Source: Sinohyriopsis cumingii
Taxonomy: Eukaryota > Mollusca > Bivalvia > Unionida > Unionidae
Assembly (NCBI GenBank): GCA_028554795.2
Contig: CM068824.1
Coordinates: 159,546,289-159,610,288, forward strand
Direction: 5' to 3'
Length of the DNA stretch: 64,000 nucleotides
Positions 26,840 through 38,400 of this stretch are shown piece by piece; positions within the stretch are counted from its first letter, which is position 1; each line of letters opens with the position of its first letter. The notes under the pieces were generated by a model, which worked only from the letters and a program-made list of their open reading frames with translations, did no database searches and was not told the origin of the DNA. The position numbers and the translations under genes are program-made.

Positions 26840-29812
26840 ATGGATTTATTTGATCTTGATGAGGCAGAATTTATCATTCCTGAAGTTGATCGTGCGAAGA
26901 AGGAATTTTTCGATGATGGAGCGATTCATACCTGGTCAACTTGGAAAACTAACTTCGTTAATGCTACGATGAACCTAGAGCGAGCAAAGAAGATAATCGA
27001 TCATATAAAAAACTCACATGAAGAAGAACGATTTATCTTTGGAATAAAATTTATCGCACAAATGCCTGATGATACTTGGATCATTCGCGATAAACGAGAC
27101 CCAATACGCGGTGGTAAGAAAAATGTTGTTCTTGATAAGAATTCGAAACCAGGATTGTTATTGGGAATCGACGGTCCTTATTATGCTAGGGCGTATCCAT
27201 CTAGTGCTGTTGTTTATGGAATTTATCGGCTGAATAATAATCCTGATGTAAAAAATCTACCTGCGATGAAAGAATCGCCGATGATAAATTGTGTTGCCGA
27301 GCGAGTTATCGAGCACATGAAAAATACCCGACGCGGATCTGGCTTGACTCAATTGAGGTTGGATAAAATTAACTCATGGGCGAAGACGGTTGTTAATGGT
27401 GCATCGATTGACGATGTTGCTGTGTTGAGCAAAAAACTTAAATTTCCTATTACGGTTAAAACACTATCGGGCGAAATATTATATTCATCACCGTATAGTT
27501 CTCGAGGAACACCAATCGAAATTGTTGATCATAATTCGCACGCGTGGTCACAGTCGGTAATGATGTTCCCGAGGGATCGTTCTGTTAAATTTTATCCCGT
27601 AGATTCCGGGAAAGACAATTCCGATGCAATGTTTAGGTATATCAAAATATTAGCCGCGTCCGATCCAATATCGGTTTGGTTATTTTCGAGCGAAGAAAAA
27701 TATGATCAATTTATCTTGCCGCGCGGAGATATTTACCGTGATGAAATATTACATAAATCGATGAAAAATATCGCGGTGAAATATTCGTCAAATCCTGATC
27801 AGTTATTAACGAACTGCTTTACTGTTCCATCTGTTACTGCTCATGCTGCTAGAGAGAGAAACTCGTGGAAACCTACAAGGAACGAATTTCTCACTGATAT
27901 TCAACTTAGCTGTATCGAATACGGCCATGGAGGATTGTGGAATACCAAATATTATTTCGAAGATATGATCTCCGTTGACATGAGCGCATGCTATCCTGGA
28001 AGTTTCCTCGGATATGGCGATTGTGCTGATTATTTTGCTAAATTTGGTCATCCAACCAGCGATATGACAAGGGTATCGATTAACGGACCGTTACCTGATT
28101 TTGTCATGACAGGATTTGCTCATGTTACTTCATTCGAGTTTGCTGAAAACTTACATAAAATCTGCTATATTTGGTTTGGTCGGCATTTATCTCAACGCAG
28201 ATGGGTCCCTATAGTGCTGTTGAGGTATATGCTGGATTCGTCGATGTTAATATCGTTGACGGTAAGTGAAGCGATTATATCGTATAGGAAACAAACTGAA
28301 GTGTGGTTACCCACGGATTGTGAAAATGCGAAAGATATCGGAAGAAAAATAATTGGTAAATTTACTCAAGGAGGATCAGTTGATCATAAACACCGACACG
28401 CTAGGTTATTTATCAATGATGCCGAGATGGATTTTATTATCGCCGATACCGTATCGCGTGGAATATTTTGTAACAGAGAGAATATTATCATTGATGGAGA
28501 AAAGTTGGGTACCGTGATTAGTTATCTCGATGGAGAATCAGCGCAATATACTCATTTAAGATCATCGATGCTAGCTTATGTGAGTATTAATTTGCTGTCG
28601 ATGATAAATAAATTTTCTGATATCGCGGTAAGAGTTGCAACGGATTCATTTTATATCGATAAGAAATTTCAACACAGGCTGGAAAATTTAATCACTGATG
28701 GTTCTTGGGGAACTTGGAGAATAAAAAACGAGGATATTCTAGATTATTGCGAAGACGCTGATGTGGAAGATTGCGATAAGTTTCATAAGGATAAATGCGA
28801 TGAAGTATCAACGGCCGCATCTGCATTTGATCCGATTTCACGAAGTAAATTTGTCTACATGAACGGTCCTGGCGGTAGTGGTAAAACAACACGAGCAATA
28901 AACTTATTTTCAAACTCTGATATGATCGTGTTGACTCCAACTCACAGATTAGCGAGAGAAATAAGACAACGCGGCGTTAATTCTTGTACGTATCATAGTT
29001 ATTTCAAGTACAGCGGTGGATTGTGGGATTCGGCTCGCATGGGAAACAAATATATCAATAAAATTATAATATTTGATGAAATTTGTACGGTAAGTCTTGT
29101 CACGTTAAAATCGTTCCTGGGTTGGCTGGAAGAAAAAAACACCGCAGTAATAATGTGCGGAGATCACGGCCAACCAGATCCTATTGATGGTGAATCTCCT
29201 CACGAGTGGCTTAGGAACTTTGTGGATTATTATGAAGAGATTGATGCTGATTATAGATCTAATGATATTTTACTGACCAAGTTTAAAAAAATGATTCGAT
29301 TACAACCTAATAAATTTCAATGCGATGTAATGAGAAAAATAATCGACGAGACTTCGATGGATAATTTTCTAAATTTGTGGCGTCCAGATCATCTGATTGT
29401 TGCTAGCAGAAAAATTGTTCGCGATGCTATTCAGGAAATGTTATTCAAACTTCATTGTGAGAAATTTCCAACATTGCAGGTACCGTTGTGCTACAGGCCC
29501 GCTGATACCAGGAAACAAAATATTAATGTTATTTTGCCATGCGGAGAAGAAAAAATAATGGTTTTGAATGATATTATTTTCGTTGATATTAATCTTGTCA
29601 ATGATGCGATAAACGCGGAAAGATCTCCATGGAAACTCGGATACGCAGCAACGATACATTCATCGCAGGGATTAACAGTAGATGGCCAGGTCTGGATAGT
29701 CGATGATAGAATTTCCTGGTCGAATTTAGTTTATCTAGCAGTTTCTCGAGTAAGAAAATTATCTCAGTTAGGTAGAATTAAATTTCACATTAACGACGAC
29801 GGTGGTAATTGA
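26840..29812 (+). CDS. Family B DNA polymerase fused to SF1 helicase
   Basis: 990 residues. The polymerase half shows motif A VDMSACYP (Asp380), a motif B-like KDIGRKIIGKF (Lys498, Gly506) and motif C VATDSFYI (Asp602), where the usual DTD reads ATD. The metal-binding second Asp is kept. I see no clear exonuclease motifs in the first 340 residues. The helicase half has Walker A GPGGSGKTT (676-684), Walker B IIFDE (743-747), motif III CGDHGQPDP (773-781), motif V ATIHSSQGLTVDG (937-949) and motif VI AVSRV (967-971). Protein-primed polymerases replicate Polintons; the helicase could unwind ahead of the fork. The 3' end overlaps the convergent integrase gene by 28 bases. Confidence 0.85.
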   Translation: MDLFDLDEAEFIIPEVDRAKKEFFDDGAIHTWSTWKTNFVNATMNLERAKKIIDHIKNSHEEERFIFGIKFIAQMPDDTWIIRDKRDPIRGGKKNVVLDKNSKPGLLLGIDGPYYARAYPSSAVVYGIYRLNNNPDVKNLPAMKESPMINCVAERVIEHMKNTRRGSGLTQLRLDKINSWAKTVVNGASIDDVAVLSKKLKFPITVKTLSGEILYSSPYSSRGTPIEIVDHNSHAWSQSVMMFPRDRSVKFYPVDSGKDNSDAMFRYIKILAASDPISVWLFSSEEKYDQFILPRGDIYRDEILHKSMKNIAVKYSSNPDQLLTNCFTVPSVTAHAARERNSWKPTRNEFLTDIQLSCIEYGHGGLWNTKYYFEDMISVDMSACYPGSFLGYGDCADYFAKFGHPTSDMTRVSINGPLPDFVMTGFAHVTSFEFAENLHKICYIWFGRHLSQRRWVPIVLLRYMLDSSMLISLTVSEAIISYRKQTEVWLPTDCENAKDIGRKIIGKFTQGGSVDHKHRHARLFINDAEMDFIIADTVSRGIFCNRENIIIDGEKLGTVISYLDGESAQYTHLRSSMLAYVSINLLSMINKFSDIAVRVATDSFYIDKKFQHRLENLITDGSWGTWRIKNEDILDYCEDADVEDCDKFHKDKCDEVSTAASAFDPISRSKFVYMNGPGGSGKTTRAINLFSNSDMIVLTPTHRLAREIRQRGVNSCTYHSYFKYSGGLWDSARMGNKYINKIIIFDEICTVSLVTLKSFLGWLEEKNTAVIMCGDHGQPDPIDGESPHEWLRNFVDYYEEIDADYRSNDILLTKFKKMIRLQPNKFQCDVMRKIIDETSMDNFLNLWRPDHLIVASRKIVRDAIQEMLFKLHCEKFPTLQVPLCYRPADTRKQNINVILPCGEEKIMVLNDIIFVDINLVNDAINAERSPWKLGYAATIHSSQGLTVDGQVWIVDDRISWSNLVYLAVSRVRKLSQLGRIKFHINDDGGN

Positions 29813-30735
29813 GTATCCTTCGGTATTATTTGTAATTCCTCTTTGGTAAATCCTCGTTGTGGTGCTGGCGAATCTAGAAAATAAATTGCTGGTCTTCCTG
29901 ATGATCTTGTTACAGCTGATATTTTATGTGTCGTAACGCTCCAAGTTGGATCAGTTGCTCTTTTTCTGCCACCCTCGGCTTCCCCCTCCTTATATAAATA
30001 TCTTACAATAACACTACCTAGCACAGGCGGAATTGTGGAACTTCGCTTTAGTGGTATATTTAGTTTTGTAATTGCAGTTGCGGGCTTCATTGATATTGTT
30101 CGTGTTACTTCGTTATTTAGTGCGTTAATCACGTGAGGTAATCTTGTTACCCAATCGTGAGATCGTTTATCTTGGATAAATTCTCTCGCGTACTGATATC
30201 CGAATAATCGTTCTGCAAGAGTTTTATTGAATCTTTCAACGATAGCTTGATTGTGATGAACACCTACAATACCGCGACGGATTTTAACATTATTCTTTTT
30301 CATCAGTGAAGTAACCGCGCCAAGAAATTCTCGACCTGGATCAACCTGGAGAAGCTTCGGCCATGTTAATGGAGATCGTGAATAAATTTCGCTAAACGCC
30401 TTAGCAATCTCTGTTGCTGTTTTATTCGATAACGGTTCCGCTTCCTTGTATCTGCTAGCAATATCAACAACCGTCAACACGTATTTATATGTGACTCCGT
30501 CGACGGTATCGTAAGGAAGAAACATTAAATCAGCCTGATGGACTTCATTAGGGACGCTGACAGAGAAACTCGCATATGATATTTTCTTAGGCGGAGGAAG
30601 ATAAATTTGCCAAACTGCTTGTCTCGATAACCACGATTCAGCGACAAATTGCTTTATTTTTGCTGCCTTGGCAAGTTTGGCTATTGCTGATTTTCCTCGC
30701 CAAAATCCTCGCGGAGAATAATATATTTGCTCCAT
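29785..30735 (-). CDS. Retroviral-type integrase (rve)
   Basis: 316 residues. The DDE core is visible: Asp69 in HQADLMF, Asp132 in QVDPGREF and Glu167 in AIVERFNKTLAERLF, with D-to-E spacing of 35. The region before it may hold a degenerate zinc-binding fold. The C-terminal part (IVRYLYKEGEAEGG then RPAIYFLDSPAPQRGFTKEEL) looks like an SH3/chromo-type DNA-binding domain. The enzyme joins element ends to host DNA and gives the short target duplication seen here. Its ATG shares a base with the upstream phospholipase stop (TAATG), implying coupled translation. Confidence 0.93.
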   Translation of the reverse strand: MEQIYYSPRGFWRGKSAIAKLAKAAKIKQFVAESWLSRQAVWQIYLPPPKKISYASFSVSVPNEVHQADLMFLPYDTVDGVTYKYVLTVVDIASRYKEAEPLSNKTATEIAKAFSEIYSRSPLTWPKLLQVDPGREFLGAVTSLMKKNNVKIRRGIVGVHHNQAIVERFNKTLAERLFGYQYAREFIQDKRSHDWVTRLPHVINALNNEVTRTISMKPATAITKLNIPLKRSSTIPPVLGSVIVRYLYKEGEAEGGRKRATDPTWSVTTHKISAVTRSSGRPAIYFLDSPAPQRGFTKEELQIIPKDTQLPPSSLM

Positions 30736-31243
30736 TATAAATTACCAGCACCTAGTACTAATTTACCTTTCATTGCTCCTTTTATTAACCAAGTTGCCAA
30801 TTTCTCTTTGAAATTTTTATCAGGAATAGCATCTATTGCGTGAATTAATTTAATATCAGCGAGATGTCTTTGTTGTAAATCTCCGCTGCGATATGCAAGA
30901 TCGTGATAGTAGCATGCGTTATCGATAGCGTTTACTGGATCCTCGCCAGGATTTGGTTGATTATTATCGTTAAGTCTTATATCTAGCCTTGTACCAGGTC
31001 CGCAGTAATTATATCCTGGTAGATGCTTCTCTCCGGGATATTTCGCCCAGGGAGCTCCAGGCAGATTTGTTAAGGAGGCAGCGATGTCTCCTCCGGTTCT
31101 ACTTTTTTTTTTACAAATCTAAATTTACTTGTTCCACAAACCGCGCATTCTCCCTTAATTGCATTCCTGTTGTTGCGTGTAACGACTTCGATTGGATTTA
31201 GCGTGGCAGTTCGAGTGCGACACTTAACACAATATGAATCCAT
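30735..31243 (-). pseudogene. Zinc-ribbon/phospholipase A2 gene with frameshift
   Basis: From an ATG at 31243 the frame encodes a zinc ribbon (CVKC at residues 5-8, CAVC about 28 residues later) and then meets a run of ten A on the coding strand (31103-31112). After it this frame soon stops, while a different frame continues to a TAA at 30737-30735 and holds the phospholipase A2 signature: a calcium-loop YCGPGT and the catalytic helix DNACYYHDLAY with the His-Asp pair. Virion phospholipase A2 domains are known from parvovirus VP1, where they help escape from endosomes. The break may be a sequencing error in the homopolymer, a real mutation, or a slippage site. It lies between ATPase and integrase. 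Confidence 0.8.
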
Positions 31244-31257
31244 AATATTCTAATAAC
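31244..31257. promoter_or_regulatory. 14-bp divergent start region
   Basis: The phospholipase start (minus) and ATPase start (plus) are separated by only 14 bases, AATATTCTAATAAC. Promoter elements must lie in this spacer and inside the neighbouring genes. Confidence 0.4.
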
Positions 31258-31908
31258 ATGAATGTAATTGATTTTTCAGCCACGAAAAAACGCGAGCAAG
31301 TAAAACACACCGCGGCATTACCAAATTCGATAAGAATGATAATCATTGGACCGTCGGGATCTGGAAAGACACAATTGTTATTGAATTTGATAATGCGATG
31401 GCTAAAATGGGATAAATTGTATTTGGTTGCGCCATCTGTTGATGATCAAAGATGTTATCAAGTACTGAAGGAATTTAGCGATAATACTGAAGAAGGAACA
31501 ATAGAATTTATAACGGATATCAATGAAGCTCCATCGGTAGAAAATTTAGATGGCGATGTTAATAATCTTGTTGTTTTCGATGATGTAATGCTGGATAAGC
31601 AAACTAACCCAGCTAGGATATTTTCGCGTGGCCGACACAAGAATACCGATGTGATTTACGTGACACAGCGATATACGCAAATTCCAAAGGTTATTAGAGA
31701 CAATTGTAATATCTTATCAATGTTCAATGGCGTTGATACTCACACGCTAAGAAACATTCATCAGACTTGGTGCAACGGCGATATGGATATAAATAAATTC
31801 AAAAATTTCTTCAGTCACGCTCAGGCAACACCACACGGTTTTGTCACGATTAATCTTCATGATCCTCGTAGTAGGTATCGAGTCGGTCTTGATCAGATTT
31901 ACTCATAA
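31258..31908 (+). CDS. A32/FtsK-type genome-packaging ATPase
   Basis: 216 residues. Walker A IGPSGSGKTQLL is at residues about 29-40 and Walker B NNLVVFDDVM near 100-110, followed by SRGRHKNTDVIYVTQRYTQIPK with the sensor-like TQR of the family. The size is typical for packaging ATPases of Polintons and related double-jelly-roll viruses, which pump DNA into the capsid. It ends four bases before the right terminal repeat. Confidence 0.9.
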   Translation: MNVIDFSATKKREQVKHTAALPNSIRMIIIGPSGSGKTQLLLNLIMRWLKWDKLYLVAPSVDDQRCYQVLKEFSDNTEEGTIEFITDINEAPSVENLDGDVNNLVVFDDVMLDKQTNPARIFSRGRHKNTDVIYVTQRYTQIPKVIRDNCNILSMFNGVDTHTLRNIHQTWCNGDMDINKFKNFFSHAQATPHGFVTINLHDPRSRYRVGLDQIYS

Positions 31909-31912
31909 ATTT

Positions 31913-32159
31913 GCAGCCTTTCCCTTGCAAACTTCATCGACACCCGATCATTTTTCCACCCCCCCCCCGAAAAATCATATTTTTTCTATTGTCCAGAATG
32001 ACATAATTCGCACACAAAAATTGCATTAGGGGTTGAATTTACGCAAATTAGTTTTTCTGGAAAGGTTTATTTCTGTTTTCTGAGGTTTCTACAGAAAATG
32101 TTCTCATAGAAGGTTTTTTTTTGTTGGAACGGTCTGGTCTGTAGAACTTCCCTGCTGCT
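31913..32159 (-). repeat. Polinton right terminal inverted repeat (247 bp)
   Basis: Inverted copy of 17616-17862, ending CCTGCTGCT, followed by TAAGGAT which also precedes the left end. No mismatches were found by eye. Confidence 0.95.
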
Positions 32160-33374
32160 TAAGGATTCTTTATTTCAGACTACATAGTCCAGACATCTAC
32201 ATTAAAATATAAATATAAAAAGTGCTAAATTGTCAATTTTTGGGAATTACAGATTAATTGACTGCTTCACTGATTGATTTGTTGATTTTCGATTCACTGA
32301 TTAAAGTTCTGACTTTTTAAAAATTCTATTGATTATTTAAGTTTAAATTTTTTATCTCTGTTTATAAGAATATTTATTACTTTTGTGTTGAACTATTTAT
32401 AGAAAAATTCCTATAAAATTTTATATTTCTGTCTATCACATCGTATGTGTGTGGTCAAATCCGACAAATAAGAGGTACAATAACATTTTTTAATAACCTA
32501 TTTCCATACTAGTTATTTTTATTAGATCAGAGTTATATTTATTACATAAATTCCTTTATCACAAAACCATGATTTTATATATTAAATCGTGTCACTCCAT
32601 AAGATCGTGGATGTTGGCACGAATTTGCATCGAAGAAGTGCACACAGGGTTTGGGCATCATTTGGATGGGAGGCATCACCAAATGCAGTAATATTTTGAT
32701 ATTCACACCTAATTTAACCAATGTAAGAACGCAGTTTGGTTTCGGTATATCATAACTAAGATAAGAAGGCACATATGTCTTTGTTCAGATCTTTTATGAT
32801 GCCAAGAGAAATGATAGCTACTCAAAGTATCATATCAAGGCTTTATATCAGATATTTCAAAAACATTAAAAATAGTCATTTCATATGATGTCCTAATTTA
32901 ATTAAAACATATACATAACTGAATAACCCTACTAACATATGTATAAATCTACCGTATTTTAATGTATATGGCAGCAAGGTAAATCCTGTGTGAAAACATC
33001 TAAGGTGGAGAAGAAACCTTCAACAAAGTCTGTCTGGATTGAGACATGTTTTCAGCTAACAGGACGAGAGCAAATTTTTAATCTAGACGCCACACAAACC
33101 CATACGAGTAGCCATTTATACTGAAGCATAAAACGCAAAACGACAACAAAACAGAATGACAAATAAGAAAGCCAACACTAGTGGCGAAAATCCAGTTACA
33201 TCCTGCCTACAAACGCAATAAATATCAGACTTCACATACTAATACAGCACAGTAATATATAAGAAACCCAACACTAGTAGCTACAAACATGACAGAAGCG
33301 GTCCACGAAAGGAGCAGTGGTAATGCGTGCTTGAAAATGTATAAAGAATGATTTAAAGAATCTACTTCTAGAAG

Positions 33375-33830
33375 CTAGAATCAACAGTGATACCAGTACT
33401 CATACCTGGCAACATCCCTGGCATGGCGAGAATTAACAGTGATATCAGTACTCATACCTGGCAACATCCCTGGCATGGCGAGAATTAACAGTGATATCAG
33501 TACTCATACCTGGCAACATCCCTGGCATGGCGAGAATCAACAGTGATACCAGTACTCATGCCTGGCAATATCCCTGGCATGGCGAGAATCAACAGTGATA
33601 TCAGTACTCATACCTGGCAATATCCCTGGCATGGCGAGAATCAACAGTGATATCAGTACTCATGCCTGGCAATATCCCTGGCATGGCGAGAATCAACAGT
33701 GATATCAGTACTCACATCTGGCAACATTCCGCCGTTTTGGCAAGAATCAACAGTGATAACAGTACTCACACCTGGCAGTATTCCGCCGTGATGGCGAAAA
33801 TCAACAGTGATATAAGTACTCACATATAGC
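33375..33830. repeat. 52-bp minisatellite, about nine copies
   Basis: The unit contains AACAGTGATATCAGTACTCA and ACCTGGCAACATCCCTGGCA. The period is 52 bases in the left copies (33421, 33473, 33525) and the copies are more diverged on the right. Confidence 0.88.
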
Positions 33831-35429
33831 TAGGGCCACACTTACTCTTGCAACTGTCGTCTTAAATCACCAAGAATCTTTTATTAGTGCTATGGAACGA
33901 TGGAACGAACAATAAACGACACACCCACCTTGAATAACACACCAGTCAGATGCCCATGAGAAAGAAGTACAACCAACAATCAATTTCGACTTGAAATATT
34001 TATTAGAAAAGCTTTCAAAAAAACAACACACACAAAAAACCGAACATGAAGTCATTTTATTAACCGAGAGAAACTTTAGTGGCACTACAAGGAAGTACGG
34101 CATAACGAATGATTTATTCAACATAGGTGTAAAAGACCTCGGAACTAACTTTAAATCCAATTTTGTAAATGCAGAACGTTCAAAGTTAACATGCATGTTT
34201 ATGTCTATTTAAATATTGTGTTAACCTCAACCCATTCACACCACAAGTCATTTCGTACAGATGACGATTAGCCCCTAATGTTTTCGCTCCTCCCCCAATC
34301 GCATATTCGGAATTATTATTTTTCAAATAATTATTAATAGTTGTACTTATAAATAAAGGATAAAATATTGTTTACACATTCTGTCTGTACATTTTGATAG
34401 TATGCATTTGATTTGATTTTGGTTTTTGTTCAGTGACGGGCACTTTGATTGGTTTAGTCAAAGACGTACGTATTAAGTTTAATTAAATTATGATGTATTC
34501 GACGTCATCTCCAGCAAGCTAATTTAAGAAGAAGCGTAAAATACTTATTACAGTATATGTAAATGAATTTACTCAGGAAACAACAAGACCCGACGACTGG
34601 AGAAGACAAAAAATTGACAAAAATCTAACTTCACTAAATACATAATGAACAGGGAGCGAAATGACTCAGGACTAAACAGCTACGGGTATCTGACAAGAGT
34701 GAAAATACATGTTCCCGGTTATGATTCAGCGATTACTTAAACACTGTGAAAATATATTTTCCGATCGAATGATGTGGAAAACCAATGTGCTAACCTTGTA
34801 CAAGTAGTTTCTGACTGATCTTGCGTTTCCAACGTTTGTTTCGGGAAGTACGTAATGTGCATTTTACATGACGGACTTTATAAATTTGAAGTCCCATGGC
34901 AATAGATTTTGTTGTTCAAGAAAATGCTTAGCTTGCTAAACAAAGAAAATTACGATCAGTTTAATTCTAACCTTTGTTGATAGAGGTTTAACATATCGTC
35001 TTATAAACAAGCTTAAAGGGTAAAACATCATTAATTTTGTGAATTTTGTATTTTCATTTCATTATTTTATCCAGGTCGAGGACGATACCTGTAAATAGGT
35101 GTTGCGATGTTTTATCCTTTGTTTAAACTAACCCACATTCAACGATTGAACGTTTTGAAGCCCTCTCGGGTACTCTAGGAGACATGTCCTATATCCCTCT
35201 ATCAGATGGTTATCACGTGAACAATCTTTTTATAAACGTTTTGGGGAATTTCCACCAGGCGATTTAGGTGAAGATGGTGTTACAGGCAAACAGAGGTTAT
35301 CACATTGTCCGTCACTGCAAGTACATACCCCTATTAAAACGTTAGATGAAAACTGAGCGCCCATGCAAACCAGCTTAAGTCATAAATCCCCCCATAATTC
35401 CTTATAATACGACGTCCAATGCGAAACTA

Positions 35430-35469
<40 letters not shown>

Positions 35470-38400
35470 ATAAGACGGCTATAGTTGAATACAGATGATC
35501 ATTTTGTACAAAATAAAACGCTCCTCATAATAAGATGCGTTTGGTAATTTGGTCAGATTTTAATAAATTAGTAAGAGTATTTATATTTTAGTTAGAGCAT
35601 CCATATTTTATAGAATATTGGCATCATTTGTATATAATGAAAGCGCTTCATGGCTTGATGCATTTTGTCAAATATGGTCCAATTTTTGTCACGTGGTTTT
35701 TCTTCATCATATAAAGGATTCTTTATTCTTACTAACTGCGGACATACTTGATGGTGACTCGGCATATTTTGTAAACATTTTAAAATCCTTATGGCCATAA
35801 TGTTTTTGTCAAGTTTAGGCAAATTGTGTTAAGCAGTTTATGGGACGTTGTTTAATTTATTTCTACATTTAGAAACAGTAGCCAGTTTATGGTTGGTTGG
35901 TATTATTTAGGCAATTTTGAAAAGACCTTAAAGCAAAGTAATTTACGCCAAATGCTGTCAAATTCTGTTAGGTAGTTTTTCAGAAGAAATCGTTCAAAGA
36001 ATTTTCTAGTTTTAGTAATGGCGGCCATATAAATTTAAAAGCCATCTGTATCGGAAGGCATTCTTTCCTCAATTCCGGTTTTATTTCCTCAATTTCTGTT
36101 GAGCGGTTTTTAATACAAAGTACATTTAATTTTTCTTTATTCGAAGTAACGGCGGATCTAAAACCTGATCAAATGTTCTGGAGATTAGATTTTTTATAAT
36201 AAATCTCTTTTTTGAAAAGGTTTTTCTTTTCTTTTTCTATTAAATCACTGATCAGGTCCCAGACCCTATTGTCGGAAAATCTCTGTAAAATCATTGGCAA
36301 GTTGGTCAAGCGATATTTGTTTAGAAGCTGTAAATGGCAATTGTAAACAGGTAACAGACAACAAAAGACGGTCGACCGACCATACCATAAGTTCACCTGT
36401 CCTTAGGGTCATATAAAATAAATCAACTGTAGTTCCTCGCTGACTACGGATACACAGACTGAAAGCGTATTTTGTTATAGAACAAATGACCAAATGATCA
36501 AATTCCAAAGTAACTCTGTAAGATTAAATATAAATAAAATACTATTTATAATTTAGACAAAGTTTAATTGGGAATATTTCCGATAAACCATGATCAAATT
36601 AGCGCTCTGTGTGGTGTAAACAAGCTACTCAGATTGCATCATGAATGAATAACATGCAACACCTACTGATAGGCTGAAACTATTGAAATAAATAAAATAT
36701 GATGGGCTGGGCATTGTAGTCCATTTAAATCACTTAAAAGTGACACACAAAAAAAGCAACAAAGCAATTCTTTTGTTTCAAAACTTAAGTATTATGTTGA
36801 ATTAATTTACACGCTTGTATTGAACATGGACGTTGGCCATACGTCCTTGAATATTTCCCTAAAAGTGAAAATCTTTGCTAAAACGGTAAATTTCAAGGCA
36901 TGGTTGTCAGACAGTGATATATGTTAAAAAGTTAGATAAATCGTATAGACATTCCGCGTGACTATTACTACCACCATCATTTTTGTCTTTATATTACTAA
37001 AAATAGGTAAATCAGTCAAGAATCATTTCTACGGTTTCTTCTTCTGCTTCATTGTCAGTGCCTAGAAATAGTGTTTCTTTCGTGTTGGCATTGTGTTTCT
37101 TTCGTGTTTGCATTGTGTTTCTTTCGTCTTGGCATTGTGCTTCTTTCGTGTTGGGCGTTGTTACTAGCGTGTTATGATTCACAGTTATGATCCTGAAGAT
37201 ATTTAAATAATGTGTACACCCGCTGACTGCCATATAGCACCACCAACGCACTTCATCCTATGGAGTGTAGTGTGTGTCACTTTGAAGTAACGCTTAGCAA
37301 CACCATTTCACAAGGTCATTTATGAATGCAAACTCTGCATTTAGAATATCAGACTTTATCAATCATCTAAAATTGGACAGTCTCGTGCAAGCGGCTTGTA
37401 AATCATTATTTAACTCGATTTGTCAACTGCATTATTACTATGGTCTCTCGTTTAGAAAAGAATTTCCAAATATACAGGGAAACAAATCAATTCATCACAA
37501 GAGAAATTTAATTTTAGTTAATCAACAACGTGAAAAGTATAATCTGCAAGTTAAAAATCTATGTTTCCTGGGAAACAACGGTGGCTCAGCGGTTTATGTA
37601 TGTATGTGTCCGATTGGCAATAAAAACGGTGGCTCAGCGGTTTATGTGTGTATGTGTCCGATTGGCAATACAAACGATGCCAATTAAAATTGACTTTGTA
37701 TCCTTTGACAAGGTACGTTAATCCAATTACTTAAAAACTATAGACACATTAATGTGCTCGTGTGGCATTAAACATTCAACAGACTGAACAATAGTATCTT
37801 ATAAATTATCACTGTTGTAAAGATTGAACATTAATATTCTGTACAAGGAATTGTCATTAACATGCACAAGTTCATGAAAGTACATCGAACAGTTCAAATA
37901 GACAAAACGACAGAGAATATCAGGATGAACTTCAACTGTTTATATACAGTTATTATTTCTTCATATATTGGCACCAGAAAATTATCCTTCCTTATAAAAG
38001 TTTTACAATTCTACTGAATCTAGGAATGACTTCATTGTGCAGCACTTGAACCACGATTGTTGCCGAGTAAAGGACGGCAGTTTACTAACCAAATAAGATA
38101 GGAAACATTTGACAATTAAAAACAAATATAACAAATTATGATATTTGTTTCAAATAACATGCAAATCAAGCATTATTTCTACGGATTTATGAAAAACAAT
38201 TTATTTAAACGTATGATATTTTCATATTTTAAACGATATCATATGGGTAAACATTTAAAATAAAAACAATTAGCGTCGGTTTTTCAGGATAACGAAATAT
38301 AAACTTACTATGTATTTGTTAACATTGGCACTTATATAGGTTAAATTTGGCAGCCTATCAACACTTTATCATTAGAGAGCAGTTTAATCTATAAACGTAA

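Larger units (their letters stand above)
17616..32159 (+). mobile_element. Complete Polinton/Maverick-type provirus
   Basis: The 14,544-bp element has 247-bp terminal inverted repeats and is flanked by TAAGGAT at 17609-17615 and 32160-32166. Polinton integration usually gives 6-bp duplications, so the seventh base is probably chance. Hallmark genes are all present: family B polymerase, retroviral-type integrase, adenain-like protease, FtsK/A32-type ATPase and double-jelly-roll capsid protein, plus minor capsid, fibre-like and penton-like proteins. Genes are densely packed, often overlapping by a few bases. Only the phospholipase gene is clearly broken, and the protease lacks an obvious start. 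It lies in an SVEP1 intron with most virion genes opposite to host transcription. Confidence 0.95.

Noticed and set aside
33991..34212. 73-codon ORF with protein-like composition
   Set aside because: No known motif, no splice sites and no homologue in the window; kept only as a remark in the intron entry.
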